DNA of 64,000 nucleotides from Pseudomonadota bacterium (lineage in GTDB: Bacteria; Pseudomonadota; Gammaproteobacteria; Steroidobacterales; Steroidobacteraceae). Shown one piece after another: positions 26,644 to 35,864 of this stretch (positions are counted from its first letter, which is position 1; each line of letters starts with the position of its first letter). A model generated the notes under the pieces. That model was not told where the DNA came from and ran no database searches. It saw only the letters and a list, made by a program, of their open reading frames with translations. The stretch is taken from the NCBI GenBank assembly GCA_037200975.1, contig JBBCGI010000001.1, forward strand, positions 1 to 64,000. Reading direction: 5' to 3'. A program made the translations under genes and the position numbers.

Positions 26644-28023
26644 GTGGACGCCCGCGCGCCCCTGATCGAGACCGTCGCCGTCCCTGGCTCCGCGTTGCGC
26701 ACGCTGGCGACGCTGTCGCCCGCGCAGTATCCCGTGTTGTTCGACAGCGCCGCGGACGGTCCACTGGCGCGGTTCAGCCTGCTCACGGCGGCGCCGCGTG
26801 CCGCGCTCTGGCGCGATGCGGACGGCAGTCTCGGCGCGAGTGGCATTACGCTCACGCAGGGTGGCTTTCTCGATGAGCTCGAAGCCTGGACTCGCCGCGA
26901 GCACCGCGAACGCAGCACACGCGGCGGTCTGCCATTCGTCGACGGCTGGATCGTGTACCTCGGTTACGAAGTCGCCGCGGAAATCGAACGGCGCCTGAAA
27001 CTGCCGCGCGCGGCGGCGCCATTGTCGGCGTTCGCCCTGCGTGTCGACACGCTCGCGATCCACGATGTCGCGAGCGACCGCGTCTATGCCGTTTCGCCCG
27101 CCGGTGAAATCGAGGCACAGCGCCGCCTCATCGAAGATCTGCAGGCAGCCGCGGAGCCTGGCGCCGCTGAAGAGCCCCGCCAGCTGCCGCTGGCGAAACT
27201 CGAAGAAGAGGCACCGCAGTTTTTCATCGAGCGCGTTCACGCGGCGAAGGAACACATCGCGGCCGGCGACATCTACCAGGCGAATCTTTCGCGTCCGTGG
27301 CGGCTCACGTTGAGCGATCCGGCGGATGAAGCGCACGTGTACACCGCCTTGCGCGCCGCCAATCCCGCGCCATTCGCGGCCAGCGTGCGGTTTCGCGACA
27401 TGACCATCCTTTCATCCTCGCCCGAGCGGCTGCTCGCCATCACCGGCCGCGAGATCTCCACGCGACCCATCGCCGGTACCCGCGCGCGCCTCGGCAGCGC
27501 CGAACAGGACGCGCGCGAAACCTCGGAACTGGTGGCGCATCCGAAGGAACGCGCGGAACACGTCATGTTGATCGACCTCGAGCGCAACGATCTCGGCCGC
27601 GTATGCGAGCCCGGCAGCGTCGAGGTGGACGAATACATGGTCACGGAGTCGTATGCGCATGTGCATCACATCGTGTCCAACGTGCGCGGCCGGCTGCGCG
27701 CCGACGCGTCGGCGGTGGCGGCGCTGCGCGCGCTGTTTCCGGGCGGCACGATCACCGGCTGTCCGAAGGTGCGCTGCATGCAGGTCATCGCCGCGCTCGA
27801 AGGCGAGGGGCGCGGTGCCTACACCGGTTCGCTCGGGTGGTTAGGAACCGACGGCGATGCCGATTTCAACATCCTGATCCGCACGCTCAGCGTGAATGGA
27901 CGCCACATCGAGCTGCGGGCCGGCGCCGGCATCGTCGCGGATTCGGTGCCGGAACGCGAACTGGAAGAGACCCGCGCGAAGGCGCGCGGCATGTTGCGAG
28001 CGTTCGAGGCACCCCATGGCTGA
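26644..28023 (+). CDS. pabB: Aminodeoxychorismate synthase component I (chorismate-utilising enzyme)
   Basis: 459 residues, GTG start at 26644. It should convert chorismate plus ammonia (from PabA) to 4-amino-4-deoxychorismate for folate synthesis. Chorismate-binding motifs: FIERVHAAKEHIAAGDIYQAN, RDMTILSSSPERL, VMLIDLERNDLGR, GTITGCPKVRCMQVI, FNILIRTL and RAGAGIVADS, which favour PabB over TrpE. Unusually, the motif that reads PIKGT in well-studied PabB proteins is PIAGT here (275-279); the nucleophilic Lys is replaced by Ala277, as in anthranilate synthase. The adjacent class IV lyase gene supports the folate role. No pabA is in the window. Confidence 0.88.
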   Translation: MDARAPLIETVAVPGSALRTLATLSPAQYPVLFDSAADGPLARFSLLTAAPRAALWRDADGSLGASGITLTQGGFLDELEAWTRREHRERSTRGGLPFVDGWIVYLGYEVAAEIERRLKLPRAAAPLSAFALRVDTLAIHDVASDRVYAVSPAGEIEAQRRLIEDLQAAAEPGAAEEPRQLPLAKLEEEAPQFFIERVHAAKEHIAAGDIYQANLSRPWRLTLSDPADEAHVYTALRAANPAPFAASVRFRDMTILSSSPERLLAITGREISTRPIAGTRARLGSAEQDARETSELVAHPKERAEHVMLIDLERNDLGRVCEPGSVEVDEYMVTESYAHVHHIVSNVRGRLRADASAVAALRALFPGGTITGCPKVRCMQVIAALEGEGRGAYTGSLGWLGTDGDADFNILIRTLSVNGRHIELRAGAGIVADSVPERELEETRAKARGMLRAFEAPHG

Positions 28024-28861
28024 ATCTGAAGGACCCGGCGCGGAGGTGCTCGGCAGCTGGGTAGATGGCATCGCGGCCAACTCCGTGCCGCTGGATGATC
28101 GCGGGCTGCAATACGGTGACGGCCTGTTCGAGACGATCCTCGTGCGCAACGGGCGCGCCCGTTTTCTCGACGCGCATTTCGCACGGCTCGATCTCGGCTG
28201 CCAGCGGCTCGGGATCCGGTTCGCTGCGTCGGCCGATCTGCGCGCCGAGATAACGCGTGCCGTGGCGCATGCTCCGGCCGCGGCCATTCTCAAACTCATC
28301 GTGACGCGCGGCAGCGGACCGCGGCGCGGCTATGCGCCGCGCGGCACTTTTCCACCGCGACGCGTGCTGACCTTGTTCGCTGCGCCGTCCCCCGTGTCAC
28401 TCATGGAAGGCGCGGACGCCCGCATCGCGTCCTTGCGGCTCGCAGAAAATCCCGTGCTGGCCGGGATCAAACATCTCAACCGGCTCGAAAACGTGCTCGC
28501 GGCTGCCGAGCCCGGCCACGAGTTGGTGTTCGAGTCGCTGCTGCTCGACGCGGCGGGAAATATCGTCTGTGGAACCATGAGCAATGTGTTCACGGTGATA
28601 GCAGGGCGGCTCAACACGCCACCCGTCGACCGTTGCGGCGTGGCCGGCGTCATGCGCAGCGTGGTGCTGCGTCAGGCGGCGGCGCTTGGAATCATTTGCG
28701 AGCAGCGTCGAATGCCGCTGGCCGATTTTCTGGCGGCGGACGAGGTCTTCATCACCAACGCACGCATCGGAGTTGTGCCGCTGCGCCGCGTGGGTGAGCA
28801 TTCGTTCATGAGCAACCTGGCGCGGACGCTGGCGGCGAACATCGAGCCTCTCGATGCGTAA
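28016..28861 (+). CDS. pabC: Aminodeoxychorismate lyase (class IV PLP aminotransferase fold)
   Basis: 281 residues. Converts aminodeoxychorismate to p-aminobenzoate and pyruvate. LQYGDGLFETILVRNG is near the N-terminus, the PLP lysine is Lys152 in AGIKHLNRLENVLA, and CGTMSNVF and ITNARIGVVPL follow the PabC pattern. The ATG at 28016 overlaps pabB by 8 bases; the end overlaps mltG by 8. D-amino acid or branched-chain aminotransferases share the fold, but the position in pabB-pabC-mltG-tmk-holB makes PabC the best call. Confidence 0.93.
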   Translation: MAESEGPGAEVLGSWVDGIAANSVPLDDRGLQYGDGLFETILVRNGRARFLDAHFARLDLGCQRLGIRFAASADLRAEITRAVAHAPAAAILKLIVTRGSGPRRGYAPRGTFPPRRVLTLFAAPSPVSLMEGADARIASLRLAENPVLAGIKHLNRLENVLAAAEPGHELVFESLLLDAAGNIVCGTMSNVFTVIAGRLNTPPVDRCGVAGVMRSVVLRQAAALGIICEQRRMPLADFLAADEVFITNARIGVVPLRRVGEHSFMSNLARTLAANIEPLDA

Positions 28862-29873
28862 GCTGCTCTGGTCGTTGGTCGTCCTGCTGCTGGTGGCCGG
28901 CGCCGCGGCGGCTATCTACTGGCAGCGGGCCAATGCGATCATGCGGACCGAGGGTCCGCATCTGCAGTCGGTCGATCTCCTGGTCAAGCCGGGAGCCACG
29001 GTACGCGCGGTGCTCGCCGATCTCGACGCCAAGGGCGCGCTCGCCGATCGGCGCGCGGTGGAGCTGGTGCTGCGCGTGCGCGGCTGGCCGCAGGTCAAGA
29101 CGGGTCACTACGAAATCCCCGCCGCCGCGACCCCGCAGCAGATCCTGAGCCAGCTCGAAGAAGGGCGCGTCGTACTCGAGTCGCTCACCATCGTCGAAGG
29201 CTGGACCTTCGCCGACATGCGCCGGGTCATCGAAGCGCATCCGCGCATCAAGGTGACGCTGCGCGGCAAGGAGATTTCCGAGCTCATGGCGGCGATCGGC
29301 CACGGCGGTGAACACCCCGAAGGCCGCTTCTATCCCGACACCTATCGTTTTGCCGCTGACACCACCGACCGCGATCTGTATGCGCTCTCGTACCGCAAGA
29401 TGTCCGAGGCCCTGGAGGCGGCCTGGACGACACGCGCCGCCGCCTTGCCGCTCGCGAACGCATACGACGCACTCATTCTGGCGTCGATCGTCGAGAAGGA
29501 AACCGGCCTCGCGAGCGAGCGGCCGCGAATCGCAGGCGTGTTCACGACGCGACTGCGGCGGAACATGCGTTTGCAGACCGACCCCACCGTGATCTACGGC
29601 ATCGGTTCCTCGTACGACGGCAACATCCGCGAACGCGACCTGCGCACCGACACTCCCTACAACACCTACACGCGCGCAGGACTGCCGCCGACACCGATTG
29701 CGTTGCCGTCGCGCGAAGCCATCGTGGCGGCGACGCGGCCCGTGGAGACCGGCGACATCTTCTTCGTTGCCACCGGGATCGGCGACGGCTCGCATGTATT
29801 CTCGTCGACACTCGAAGCGCACAATGCCGCCGTGGCGCAATACCTCAAGCGACTCAGGGATCAACGTCGATGA
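28854..29873 (+). CDS. mltG: Endolytic murein transglycosylase
   Basis: 339 residues. An N-terminal membrane anchor (about 5-22) is followed by a LysM-like region and the YceG domain. The catalytic glutamate lies in ILASIVEKETGLASER (about 214-216), with GRFYPDTYRF and MRLQTDPTVIYG also typical; PYNTYTRAGLPPTPI is the C-terminal signature. MltG cuts nascent glycan strands to end peptidoglycan elongation. It overlaps pabC by 8 bases and tmk by 4. Confidence 0.96.
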   Translation: MRKLLWSLVVLLLVAGAAAAIYWQRANAIMRTEGPHLQSVDLLVKPGATVRAVLADLDAKGALADRRAVELVLRVRGWPQVKTGHYEIPAAATPQQILSQLEEGRVVLESLTIVEGWTFADMRRVIEAHPRIKVTLRGKEISELMAAIGHGGEHPEGRFYPDTYRFAADTTDRDLYALSYRKMSEALEAAWTTRAAALPLANAYDALILASIVEKETGLASERPRIAGVFTTRLRRNMRLQTDPTVIYGIGSSYDGNIRERDLRTDTPYNTYTRAGLPPTPIALPSREAIVAATRPVETGDIFFVATGIGDGSHVFSSTLEAHNAAVAQYLKRLRDQRR

Positions 29874-30514
29874 CGCCCGCCCGATTCATCACCCTCGAGG
29901 GCATCGAGGGCGCCGGAAAAACCACCGTGGCCGACCGGCTGACGCAGTCGCTGCGTGGGCGCGGCATCACGATTCACGCCACGCGCGAGCCCGGTGGCAC
30001 CAAGGTCGCCGAGCGCATCCGGACACTGGTGCTCGATCGCGGCGAGGAACACATCAGCGCCACCGCCGAGACACTGCTGATGTTCGGCGCGCGCCAGGTG
30101 CACATCGACAACCTGATTCGTCCGGCGCTCACGCGCGGCGAGTGGGTGTTGTGCGATCGCTTCACCGATGCGACGCACGCCTACCAGGGCGGCGGCCGCG
30201 GCGTCGATCGCAAACTGATCGATCAGCTCGCGCAGACCGTGCAAGGCAATCTGGCGCCGGACTGCACCATCCTGCTGGATGTCCCCGTGCGTATCGGGCT
30301 GGAACGCATGCAGGCGCGGCGCGGTGCGATGGATCGCTTCGAGATCGAATCGGCGCAGTTTTTCGATCGCGTGCGCAGTCGTTATCTCGAGCTCGCCCGC
30401 CTGGCTCCCGAACGGTTTTGCGTCATCGACGCGACCGCGCGGCTCGACCAGGTCTGCGATGCGGCCCTCGCCGCGCTCGAGAAAAAACTCGGCCTCGACC
30501 CCGTGACGGTTTGA
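29870..30514 (+). CDS. tmk: Thymidylate kinase
   Basis: 214 residues. Phosphorylates dTMP to dTDP. P-loop GIEGAGKT at residues 11-18, the DRFTDATHAYQGGGRG segment, and a lid with RRGAMDRFE. ATREPGGTKVAERIR is the DRX-type dTMP-site region. The ATG overlaps the mltG stop by 4 bases. Its position between mltG and holB is conserved in gammaproteobacteria. Confidence 0.97.
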   Translation: MTPARFITLEGIEGAGKTTVADRLTQSLRGRGITIHATREPGGTKVAERIRTLVLDRGEEHISATAETLLMFGARQVHIDNLIRPALTRGEWVLCDRFTDATHAYQGGGRGVDRKLIDQLAQTVQGNLAPDCTILLDVPVRIGLERMQARRGAMDRFEIESAQFFDRVRSRYLELARLAPERFCVIDATARLDQVCDAALAALEKKLGLDPVTV

Positions 30515-30519
30515 GCGCC

Positions 30520-31458
30520 GTGTCGCTGCCCCTGTGGTTCGAGGACGCGCGCCGCGAAGTGCGCGCAGCGCTCGCCGGCGATCGACTCGCGCACGGCTTG
30601 CTGATCCATGAAGACCCGGGAGCGGGTGGCCTCGAGCTGGCGCGCTGGATCGCCCAGACCGTCAACTGCCGCGAGAAGGCGCGCGCGCCCTGCGGTGAAT
30701 GCCAGCAATGCCGCTGGATCGCCGCCGACCAGCATCCGGACGTCACGCGTCTTTCGCCTGAAGGCGATTCGACGCAGATCCTCATTCAAGCGGTGCGCGA
30801 TCTCGCGGCGGATCTGTCGCTCACGGCGCACGGCCAAGGCTACAAGGTCGCCATCATTTCGCCCGCGGAAGCAATGAATCACTTCGCCGCGAATGCATTG
30901 CTCAAGACGCTGGAGGAGCCACCGGCGCGGACCCTGGTGCTGCTGGTGACGAGTCAGCCATCCCGGCTGCTGCCCACGCTGCGCAGCCGCTGTTCGCGCC
31001 TGCGACTGGTCGGGCCCTCGCGCGAGGCGGCCGCTTCATACCTCGAGGCGGCGCGCGGCGCGGGTCCCTGGGCAGAGGCGCTGGCGGCGACCGGAGCGGG
31101 GCCGTTTGCGTTGCTGGACGCCGATCCGGCTGCGATCGCGCAGCTTCATCGCGACACGATGGCGACGTTGCGCGACATCGGCAGCGGCAATCTTCAGCCA
31201 CCCGCGGTCGCGGAACGCTGGGCGAAAGGTGAGCTCGGCATCCGCCTCTCGTGCCTTGAGAGCTGGGTCACAGAACGTATCCTCGAATCCGCGCCAATTC
31301 GCGACGTAACGCACTTGTCAGGGCAGGGTTTCCCACCCAACATATGTCGCCTATTCGAGCTCTCGGACGCCGTTCGCGACATGCGCAAGCTTTCCCACAC
31401 TTCGATCAACAAGACCATGGCGGTTGAAGCGCTGCTGTGGCGCTGGGCGCGGCGATGA
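30520..31458 (+). CDS. holB: DNA polymerase III delta-prime subunit
   Basis: 312 residues from GTG at 30520 (a TTG at 30511 is an alternative). Clamp-loader subunit. Four zinc-binding cysteines lie in CREKARAPCGECQQC. ALLKTLEEPPARTLVLLVT and LLPTLRSRC are the AAA+ sensor-1 and SRC motifs. The Walker A region is degenerate (HEDPGAGGLELA), as expected for delta-prime, which does not hydrolyse ATP. The stop overlaps the pilZ ATG. Confidence 0.94.
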   Translation: MSLPLWFEDARREVRAALAGDRLAHGLLIHEDPGAGGLELARWIAQTVNCREKARAPCGECQQCRWIAADQHPDVTRLSPEGDSTQILIQAVRDLAADLSLTAHGQGYKVAIISPAEAMNHFAANALLKTLEEPPARTLVLLVTSQPSRLLPTLRSRCSRLRLVGPSREAAASYLEAARGAGPWAEALAATGAGPFALLDADPAAIAQLHRDTMATLRDIGSGNLQPPAVAERWAKGELGIRLSCLESWVTERILESAPIRDVTHLSGQGFPPNICRLFELSDAVRDMRKLSHTSINKTMAVEALLWRWARR

Positions 31459-31823
31459 GCGAAGGCCGTACCGGGCGAACCGGCGCAAACAAACCGGGAT
31501 TGCTGACGCTCACCATCAAGGACAAGAGCGCCCTGTATCTGGCCTACATGCCGTTCGTGAAGAACGGCGGGCTGTTCATCCCGACCAACAGCAACTATCG
31601 CCTCGGAGACGAGGTGTTCATGTTGCTGAACCTGATGGGTGAAGACGAAAAGCTGCCCGTGGCCGGGCGCGTCATCTGGCTCACGCCGAAGGGCGCGCAG
31701 GGCAAACGCACCGCCGGCATCGGCGTGCAGTTCTCCGACCAGGACCGTGGTCAGACGCAGAAGAAGATCGAGACCTATCTGGCCGGCGCGCTCGCCGGCG
31801 ACAAAGCCACGCACACGATGTAG
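31455..31823 (+). CDS. pilZ: PilZ-domain protein (type IV pilus PilZ type)
   Basis: 122 residues from ATG 31455, which overlaps the holB stop. The sequence LSLTIKDKS-type opening (here LTLTIKDKSALYLAYMPF), VKNGGLFIPTNSNY and GVQFSD match the founding PilZ family of type IV pilus biogenesis. It lacks the RxxxR motif needed for c-di-GMP binding, as does Pseudomonas PilZ; that protein acts through PilB and FimX. The position after holB is the Pseudomonas arrangement and implies that the organism has type IV pili. Confidence 0.93.
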   Translation: MSEGRTGRTGANKPGLLTLTIKDKSALYLAYMPFVKNGGLFIPTNSNYRLGDEVFMLLNLMGEDEKLPVAGRVIWLTPKGAQGKRTAGIGVQFSDQDRGQTQKKIETYLAGALAGDKATHTM

Positions 31824-31825
31824 AG

Positions 31826-31848
31826 GCGGACCCGCCGGGTCCGCTTTC
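31826..31848. terminator. Rho-independent terminator after pilZ
   Basis: GCGGACCC at 31826-31833 pairs with GGGTCCGC at 31837-31844 around a 3-base loop, followed by TTTC. It begins three bases after the pilZ stop and abuts the end of the convergent cNMP/rhodanese gene. Confidence 0.8.
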
Positions 31849-32922
31849 TCAGCCGGGCCTGCGCATCGGCAACGACGAGGTCGTGATGCCGCCTTTCAGC
31901 ACGTACGCATCGAAGCCGCGTTCGGAAAGAATGAACGCCGCGGCCGATGAACGCCGCCCCGTGTCGCAAACCACCACGTACGGCGTCTTGCGGTCGATGG
32001 CATTCAATTTTAGCCGCACGAAATACAGCGGAATATTGATCGACCCTTCGATCGCGAGATTCTGATATTCGGACGGCAGGCGCACATCGAGCCACACGCC
32101 GTGGTTCTGGATGATCTTGAGCGCCTGTTGCTCGTCGACCCAGCGCAGCAGCGGCTCGTGCATCAGGTCGCGGAAGTCCTGCTTGTTGAGCCGCATCAAC
32201 ACGCCGTCCGACAACATGGTTACCGTGGCATTGCGCTTGGCCTCGGCGATCAGCGCTTCTTCACCGAACGTTTCACCCACGCCGAGCTCGGCGAGTTTGA
32301 TGCCTTTCTGGTTGAGCGGCGATTCGCGCGTGACGAGACAGCGGCCGCGCACGATGGCATAGAAGAAATCGCCTTCGTCACCTTGTTTGATCACGACTTC
32401 GCCGGCGCGGTATTGCTGGCGGTTCATGCGCATGAAGATCGCCTGCAGGTTCGCGGGCGGAATGCGATGGAAGGCCTTGGTCTGCAACAGCGTGGTCATC
32501 CAGTCGCTGTCTTCGTTGCCGCCGCCGAACTGCGCCTGCAGTTCGCCGACTTCGTAGTTGCCGGTCTGGTCCCAGGTGATCATCACGTCGAGCAAGTCGG
32601 CGTCGATCGCCAGGTAATCCACGTCTTCGACGGCGCGCGCCGTGACCTTGCGCGGCACGCTCTGGTTGAGCGGCGCGCGCGCATCGGCGCTGCCGCCTTC
32701 GATCATCGCCGTGGTGCGGCCGCGTTCGCTGACCTCCACCAGGCCCTTGATGATCCAGATGGTGCGTTTGTCGGCGTCACCTTCCTTGAACAACACGCGG
32801 CCCGCGGTCAATTGCTTGACCGTCACCTTTTTCGCCAGCGCATGCAGATTTTCCCGCTTCATTCCTTCGAGCGGGGTCAGGGAGCGCAGCAGTTCCACGC
32901 TGACTTCACGAGAATCGGACAT
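31849..32922 (-). CDS. Tandem cyclic-nucleotide-binding domain protein with C-terminal rhodanese domain
   Basis: 357 residues, no signal peptide, so cytoplasmic. Domain 1 (about 10-125) has the cNMP-domain shape but lacks the phosphate-binding cassette. Domain 2 (about 145-255) is intact: GEVVIKQGDEGDFFYAIVRG then GETFGEEALIAEAKRNATV. The C-terminal rhodanese (about 262-350) has WLDVRLPSEY and the active-site loop VVCDTGRRSS with Cys319. Such a fusion suggests sulfurtransferase or sulfide-sensing activity gated by a nucleotide, but the ligand is unknown. It is convergent with pilZ and has no DNA-binding domain. Confidence 0.85.
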   Translation of the reverse strand: MSDSREVSVELLRSLTPLEGMKRENLHALAKKVTVKQLTAGRVLFKEGDADKRTIWIIKGLVEVSERGRTTAMIEGGSADARAPLNQSVPRKVTARAVEDVDYLAIDADLLDVMITWDQTGNYEVGELQAQFGGGNEDSDWMTTLLQTKAFHRIPPANLQAIFMRMNRQQYRAGEVVIKQGDEGDFFYAIVRGRCLVTRESPLNQKGIKLAELGVGETFGEEALIAEAKRNATVTMLSDGVLMRLNKQDFRDLMHEPLLRWVDEQQALKIIQNHGVWLDVRLPSEYQNLAIEGSINIPLYFVRLKLNAIDRKTPYVVVCDTGRRSSAAAFILSERGFDAYVLKGGITTSSLPMRRPG

Positions 32923-32952
32923 GCGGAAATGCTAGCACGCCATCGTGGCGTC

Positions 32953-34995
32953 TCAGGCGATGGAGCGCACGGAAGACCAACCTTTATCGGGAGCGAAGCG
33001 CGGTCCGTAGCGCCGTTCCAATTCGGTCAGCCGGGCGATCACCGCGTCGACGCCGCGCTTGCGCGCATATGTGAGCGGCCCGCCGCGAAACGGCGCGAAT
33101 CCCGAGCCGAAAATCACGCCGGCATCGACGAGATCCGCATCGGCGACGATTCCCTCGCGCAGCACCGCGGCGCATTCGTTGGCCAGCGCGAGAATGAGCC
33201 GGTCTTCGAGATCGGGCGGCGGCTCGGCAACGGGCGTCGTGGACTTCACCGCCTTGCCGTCGCGCCACACGTAGAAACCCTCGCCGCTCTTGCGCCCGAA
33301 CTTTTTGGCCGCGATCAGCGCTTCGATGCGCGAGGTGTCGGGTTTTTGCTTGCCCAGCGCCGCCGACACGATGTCACCGACGTGTTTGCACACGTCGAGA
33401 CCCACGACGTCGGCCAGTTCGACCGGGCCCATGGGCATTCCATACCGCAGCGCCGCCTCGTCGATGGTTTCGATCGCAATGCCGTCCTGGAGCGCGAACA
33501 TCGCCTCGTACAGGTACGGCACCAGCACGCGATTGACGAGAAAACCCGGCGAGCTCTTGCAGGGCAGCGGCAGCTTGTCGATCTTGCGCGTGAACGCGAT
33601 GGCTTTCTGTATGGATTCTTCGCTGCTTTGTTCGCCGCGCACGATCTCCACCAGCGGCAGCTGCGACACGGGATTGAAGAAGTGCACGCCGACCAGCCGG
33701 CCGGGGTCGGGCAATTTGTCGTCGAGCTGCTCGAGCATGATCGATGACGTGTTGGACGCGAGAATCGCGCCCGCCTTCATGCGCGGCTCGACGCGCGCGA
33801 ACAGCTCGTGTTTGGCGTCGGCGTTCTCGAAGATCGCCTCGATGATCACGTCCGCGCCGGGCACGCCGTCGCCGGCGACGTCGGCTGTCATTCGGGTCAT
33901 CAACTCGGCCGCCTTGGCGGAGTCTTTCAGGCGCTTTTCGAAACCCTCGCGCGCGCGCTGCATGGCAGGCTGGATGAATTTGAGCTCGCGATCCTGCAGC
34001 GTCACGTTCAAGCCACGTTGCGCGCACCAGGCGGCGATATCGCCGCCCATGACACCCGCGCCGACGACATGCACGCGTTGCATGGGAACCTTGCTCTTGC
34101 CGCCGAGCGCCTTCAGGCGCTCCTGCAGGAAGAACACGCGCACGAGGTTGCGCGAAGTTTCTCCCACCATGAGATCGGCGATCGAGCGCGCTTCGGCTTC
34201 GTAGGCTGCCGCACCGCGCGCGCCATGGCGCGACCACAGATCGATGATGGCGTAAGGCGCCGGATAATGTTCGGGACGCGCCTTGGCGCGCACCTGCGCG
34301 ATGAGCTGTTTGCGCACCAGCGAACGCACGCCCGGCCACGACAACACCCGATCCATGAACCGCGGCTGCCGTTGTTTCGGCTGGCGTGCAATGACTTCCC
34401 GCGCGGCTGCCTCGGCATCCGCCGGAAACACCAGCCGGTCGACGAAACCTGCGCGCAGCGCCTTGTCGGCCCGCAGCGTCTTGCCGGTGAGCATCATCTC
34501 CATCGCCGTTCGCACGCCCGCGCGGCGCACCGCGCGCACGGTGCCGCCGAAGCCGGGGTGGATGCCGAGCAGCACCTCGGGTAGTCCGATCGAGAACTTG
34601 TCGCCCTTGATACCGATGCGATACCGGCATGCCAGCGCGAGCTCGAGCCCGCCGCCGAGCGCGAAGCCGTTGAGGATGGCGACCGTGGGGCAGGACAGGC
34701 CTTCGAGGTCCGCGAGGATGCGATGCGCGGCCTGCACCATCTCGAACGCCTGCGAGGCGCTCTGGAGTCGCGTGAATTCCTTGATATCCGCGCCGGCGAT
34801 GAAGCCGGATGGCTTGCCCGAACGGATCACGACACCGCGCGGCGGACTGGCCTTGATCGCGGCCAGGTGCTGCGCGAGTTCGAGCAGGACGTCGGGCGAG
34901 AGCACGTTGGCCGATGCGTCCGGCGTGTCGAGCGTCAACCACGCGATGCCGCCGGCATCGGTGTCGCGCGCCCAGGCCGGAACGGAAGTTGTCAT
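32953..34995 (-). CDS. FadB/FadJ-like fused enoyl-CoA hydratase / 3-hydroxyacyl-CoA dehydrogenase
   Basis: 680 residues. The N-terminal crotonase domain (1-190) has GFIAGADIKEF and the oxyanion hole GFALGGGLELALACRYR, with LPEVLLGIHPGFGGT. The NAD-binding domain has VHVVGAGVMGGDIAAW (about 310-325) and IEAIFENADAKHELF; the C-terminal dehydrogenase part has GVHFFNPVSQLPLVEIV, SPGFLVNRVL and GMPMGPVELAD. It catalyses two beta-oxidation steps: hydration of trans-2-enoyl-CoA and oxidation of 3-hydroxyacyl-CoA. No thiolase gene is adjacent, unlike the second copy at 45256-47400. Confidence 0.93.
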   Translation of the reverse strand: MTTSVPAWARDTDAGGIAWLTLDTPDASANVLSPDVLLELAQHLAAIKASPPRGVVIRSGKPSGFIAGADIKEFTRLQSASQAFEMVQAAHRILADLEGLSCPTVAILNGFALGGGLELALACRYRIGIKGDKFSIGLPEVLLGIHPGFGGTVRAVRRAGVRTAMEMMLTGKTLRADKALRAGFVDRLVFPADAEAAAREVIARQPKQRQPRFMDRVLSWPGVRSLVRKQLIAQVRAKARPEHYPAPYAIIDLWSRHGARGAAAYEAEARSIADLMVGETSRNLVRVFFLQERLKALGGKSKVPMQRVHVVGAGVMGGDIAAWCAQRGLNVTLQDRELKFIQPAMQRAREGFEKRLKDSAKAAELMTRMTADVAGDGVPGADVIIEAIFENADAKHELFARVEPRMKAGAILASNTSSIMLEQLDDKLPDPGRLVGVHFFNPVSQLPLVEIVRGEQSSEESIQKAIAFTRKIDKLPLPCKSSPGFLVNRVLVPYLYEAMFALQDGIAIETIDEAALRYGMPMGPVELADVVGLDVCKHVGDIVSAALGKQKPDTSRIEALIAAKKFGRKSGEGFYVWRDGKAVKSTTPVAEPPPDLEDRLILALANECAAVLREGIVADADLVDAGVIFGSGFAPFRGGPLTYARKRGVDAVIARLTELERRYGPRFAPDKGWSSVRSIA

Positions 34996-35004
34996 CGGAA
35001 GATG

Positions 35005-35769
35005 TTAGGCGACCGCGGGTTGCGACGCCACGGCGCCGCGCACGGTGAAGTCGCACATGATCGGACGATGATCCGACCACCGCACATCGGGCACGGAGAA
35101 ATGCGAGATGTCGATTTCCTTGCTCACCAGCACGAAGTCGAGCTCGATGCGCGGAATACGCGCCGGGAACGACGGCATGTTCGTTTCATTGGCGCTGCGC
35201 AGTCCCGCGGCCCGCATGAACAGGTAGATCTCGTGCGTGCCCCAGAAAGTGTTGAAGTCGCCCGTGACGATGACCGGCTTGTGCGACTTGATGATGAGAT
35301 CGTGCAGGTAACGCAGCTGGTACTGGCGCTGGCGATACTTCAGGGCGAGATGAACGAGGAAAATACATACGTCATCGAGTTCGAGCTCGATGATGAGACG
35401 TTTGATGCCCGTGTCGAAATAGTGGAACCGCTCGCCCTCGACGCGCGGCGCGGCGAGAAATGCATTGCCCTGCTTGCGCACGATGGGCATGAGGTTGTTG
35501 ATCGAGCTCTTGCCGTACTTGCACTCGTAGGTGGTGTAGTGGCCCAGGGACTCGGCGATGTGCTCGGCCTGGTTCAACATGCCGCTGCGCACGGATCCCA
35601 GATCGACCTCGATGAGGCCGACGATATCCGGGTCCTGGCCCTTCACGAAGCTCGTGATGCCGTCGAGAACCCGCCGATTCGAGCGTAGATAGCCCGCGCC
35701 CGGAAACGGCAGATGGAATGCCGGCCCAGTGCCGGTGGCGTAGCGGATGTTGTAGACGAGGAGGCGCAA
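35005..35769 (-). CDS. Endonuclease/exonuclease/phosphatase-family protein
   Basis: About 254 residues. Metal-dependent EEP fold: LLVYNIRYATG (metal Asn), IVGLIEVDLG (metal Glu), VTGDFNTFWG, and the catalytic Asp-His in WSDHRPIMCDF. These are the DNase I-like catalytic residues; substrates in this family range from DNA to phospholipids and phosphodiesters. No signal peptide. The start is unclear: a TTG at 35769 gives the expected LRLLVYN opening, and another TTG at 35799 would add ten residues. It lies head-to-head with the TIR-like gene and 9 bases downstream of the FadB-like start region. Confidence 0.82.
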   Translation of the reverse strand: MRLLVYNIRYATGTGPAFHLPFPGAGYLRSNRRVLDGITSFVKGQDPDIVGLIEVDLGSVRSGMLNQAEHIAESLGHYTTYECKYGKSSINNLMPIVRKQGNAFLAAPRVEGERFHYFDTGIKRLIIELELDDVCIFLVHLALKYRQRQYQLRYLHDLIIKSHKPVIVTGDFNTFWGTHEIYLFMRAAGLRSANETNMPSFPARIPRIELDFVLVSKEIDISHFSVPDVRWSDHRPIMCDFTVRGAVASQPAVA

Positions 35770-35864
35770 GCGGAGTGATGCTAACGTTGCGACGCACAAA
35801 AGGGGAGTGGGCGTGCGTGTTCAACGAGTAAAGTACACTCAACGCAGGGTCAGGATCGGTCTAC

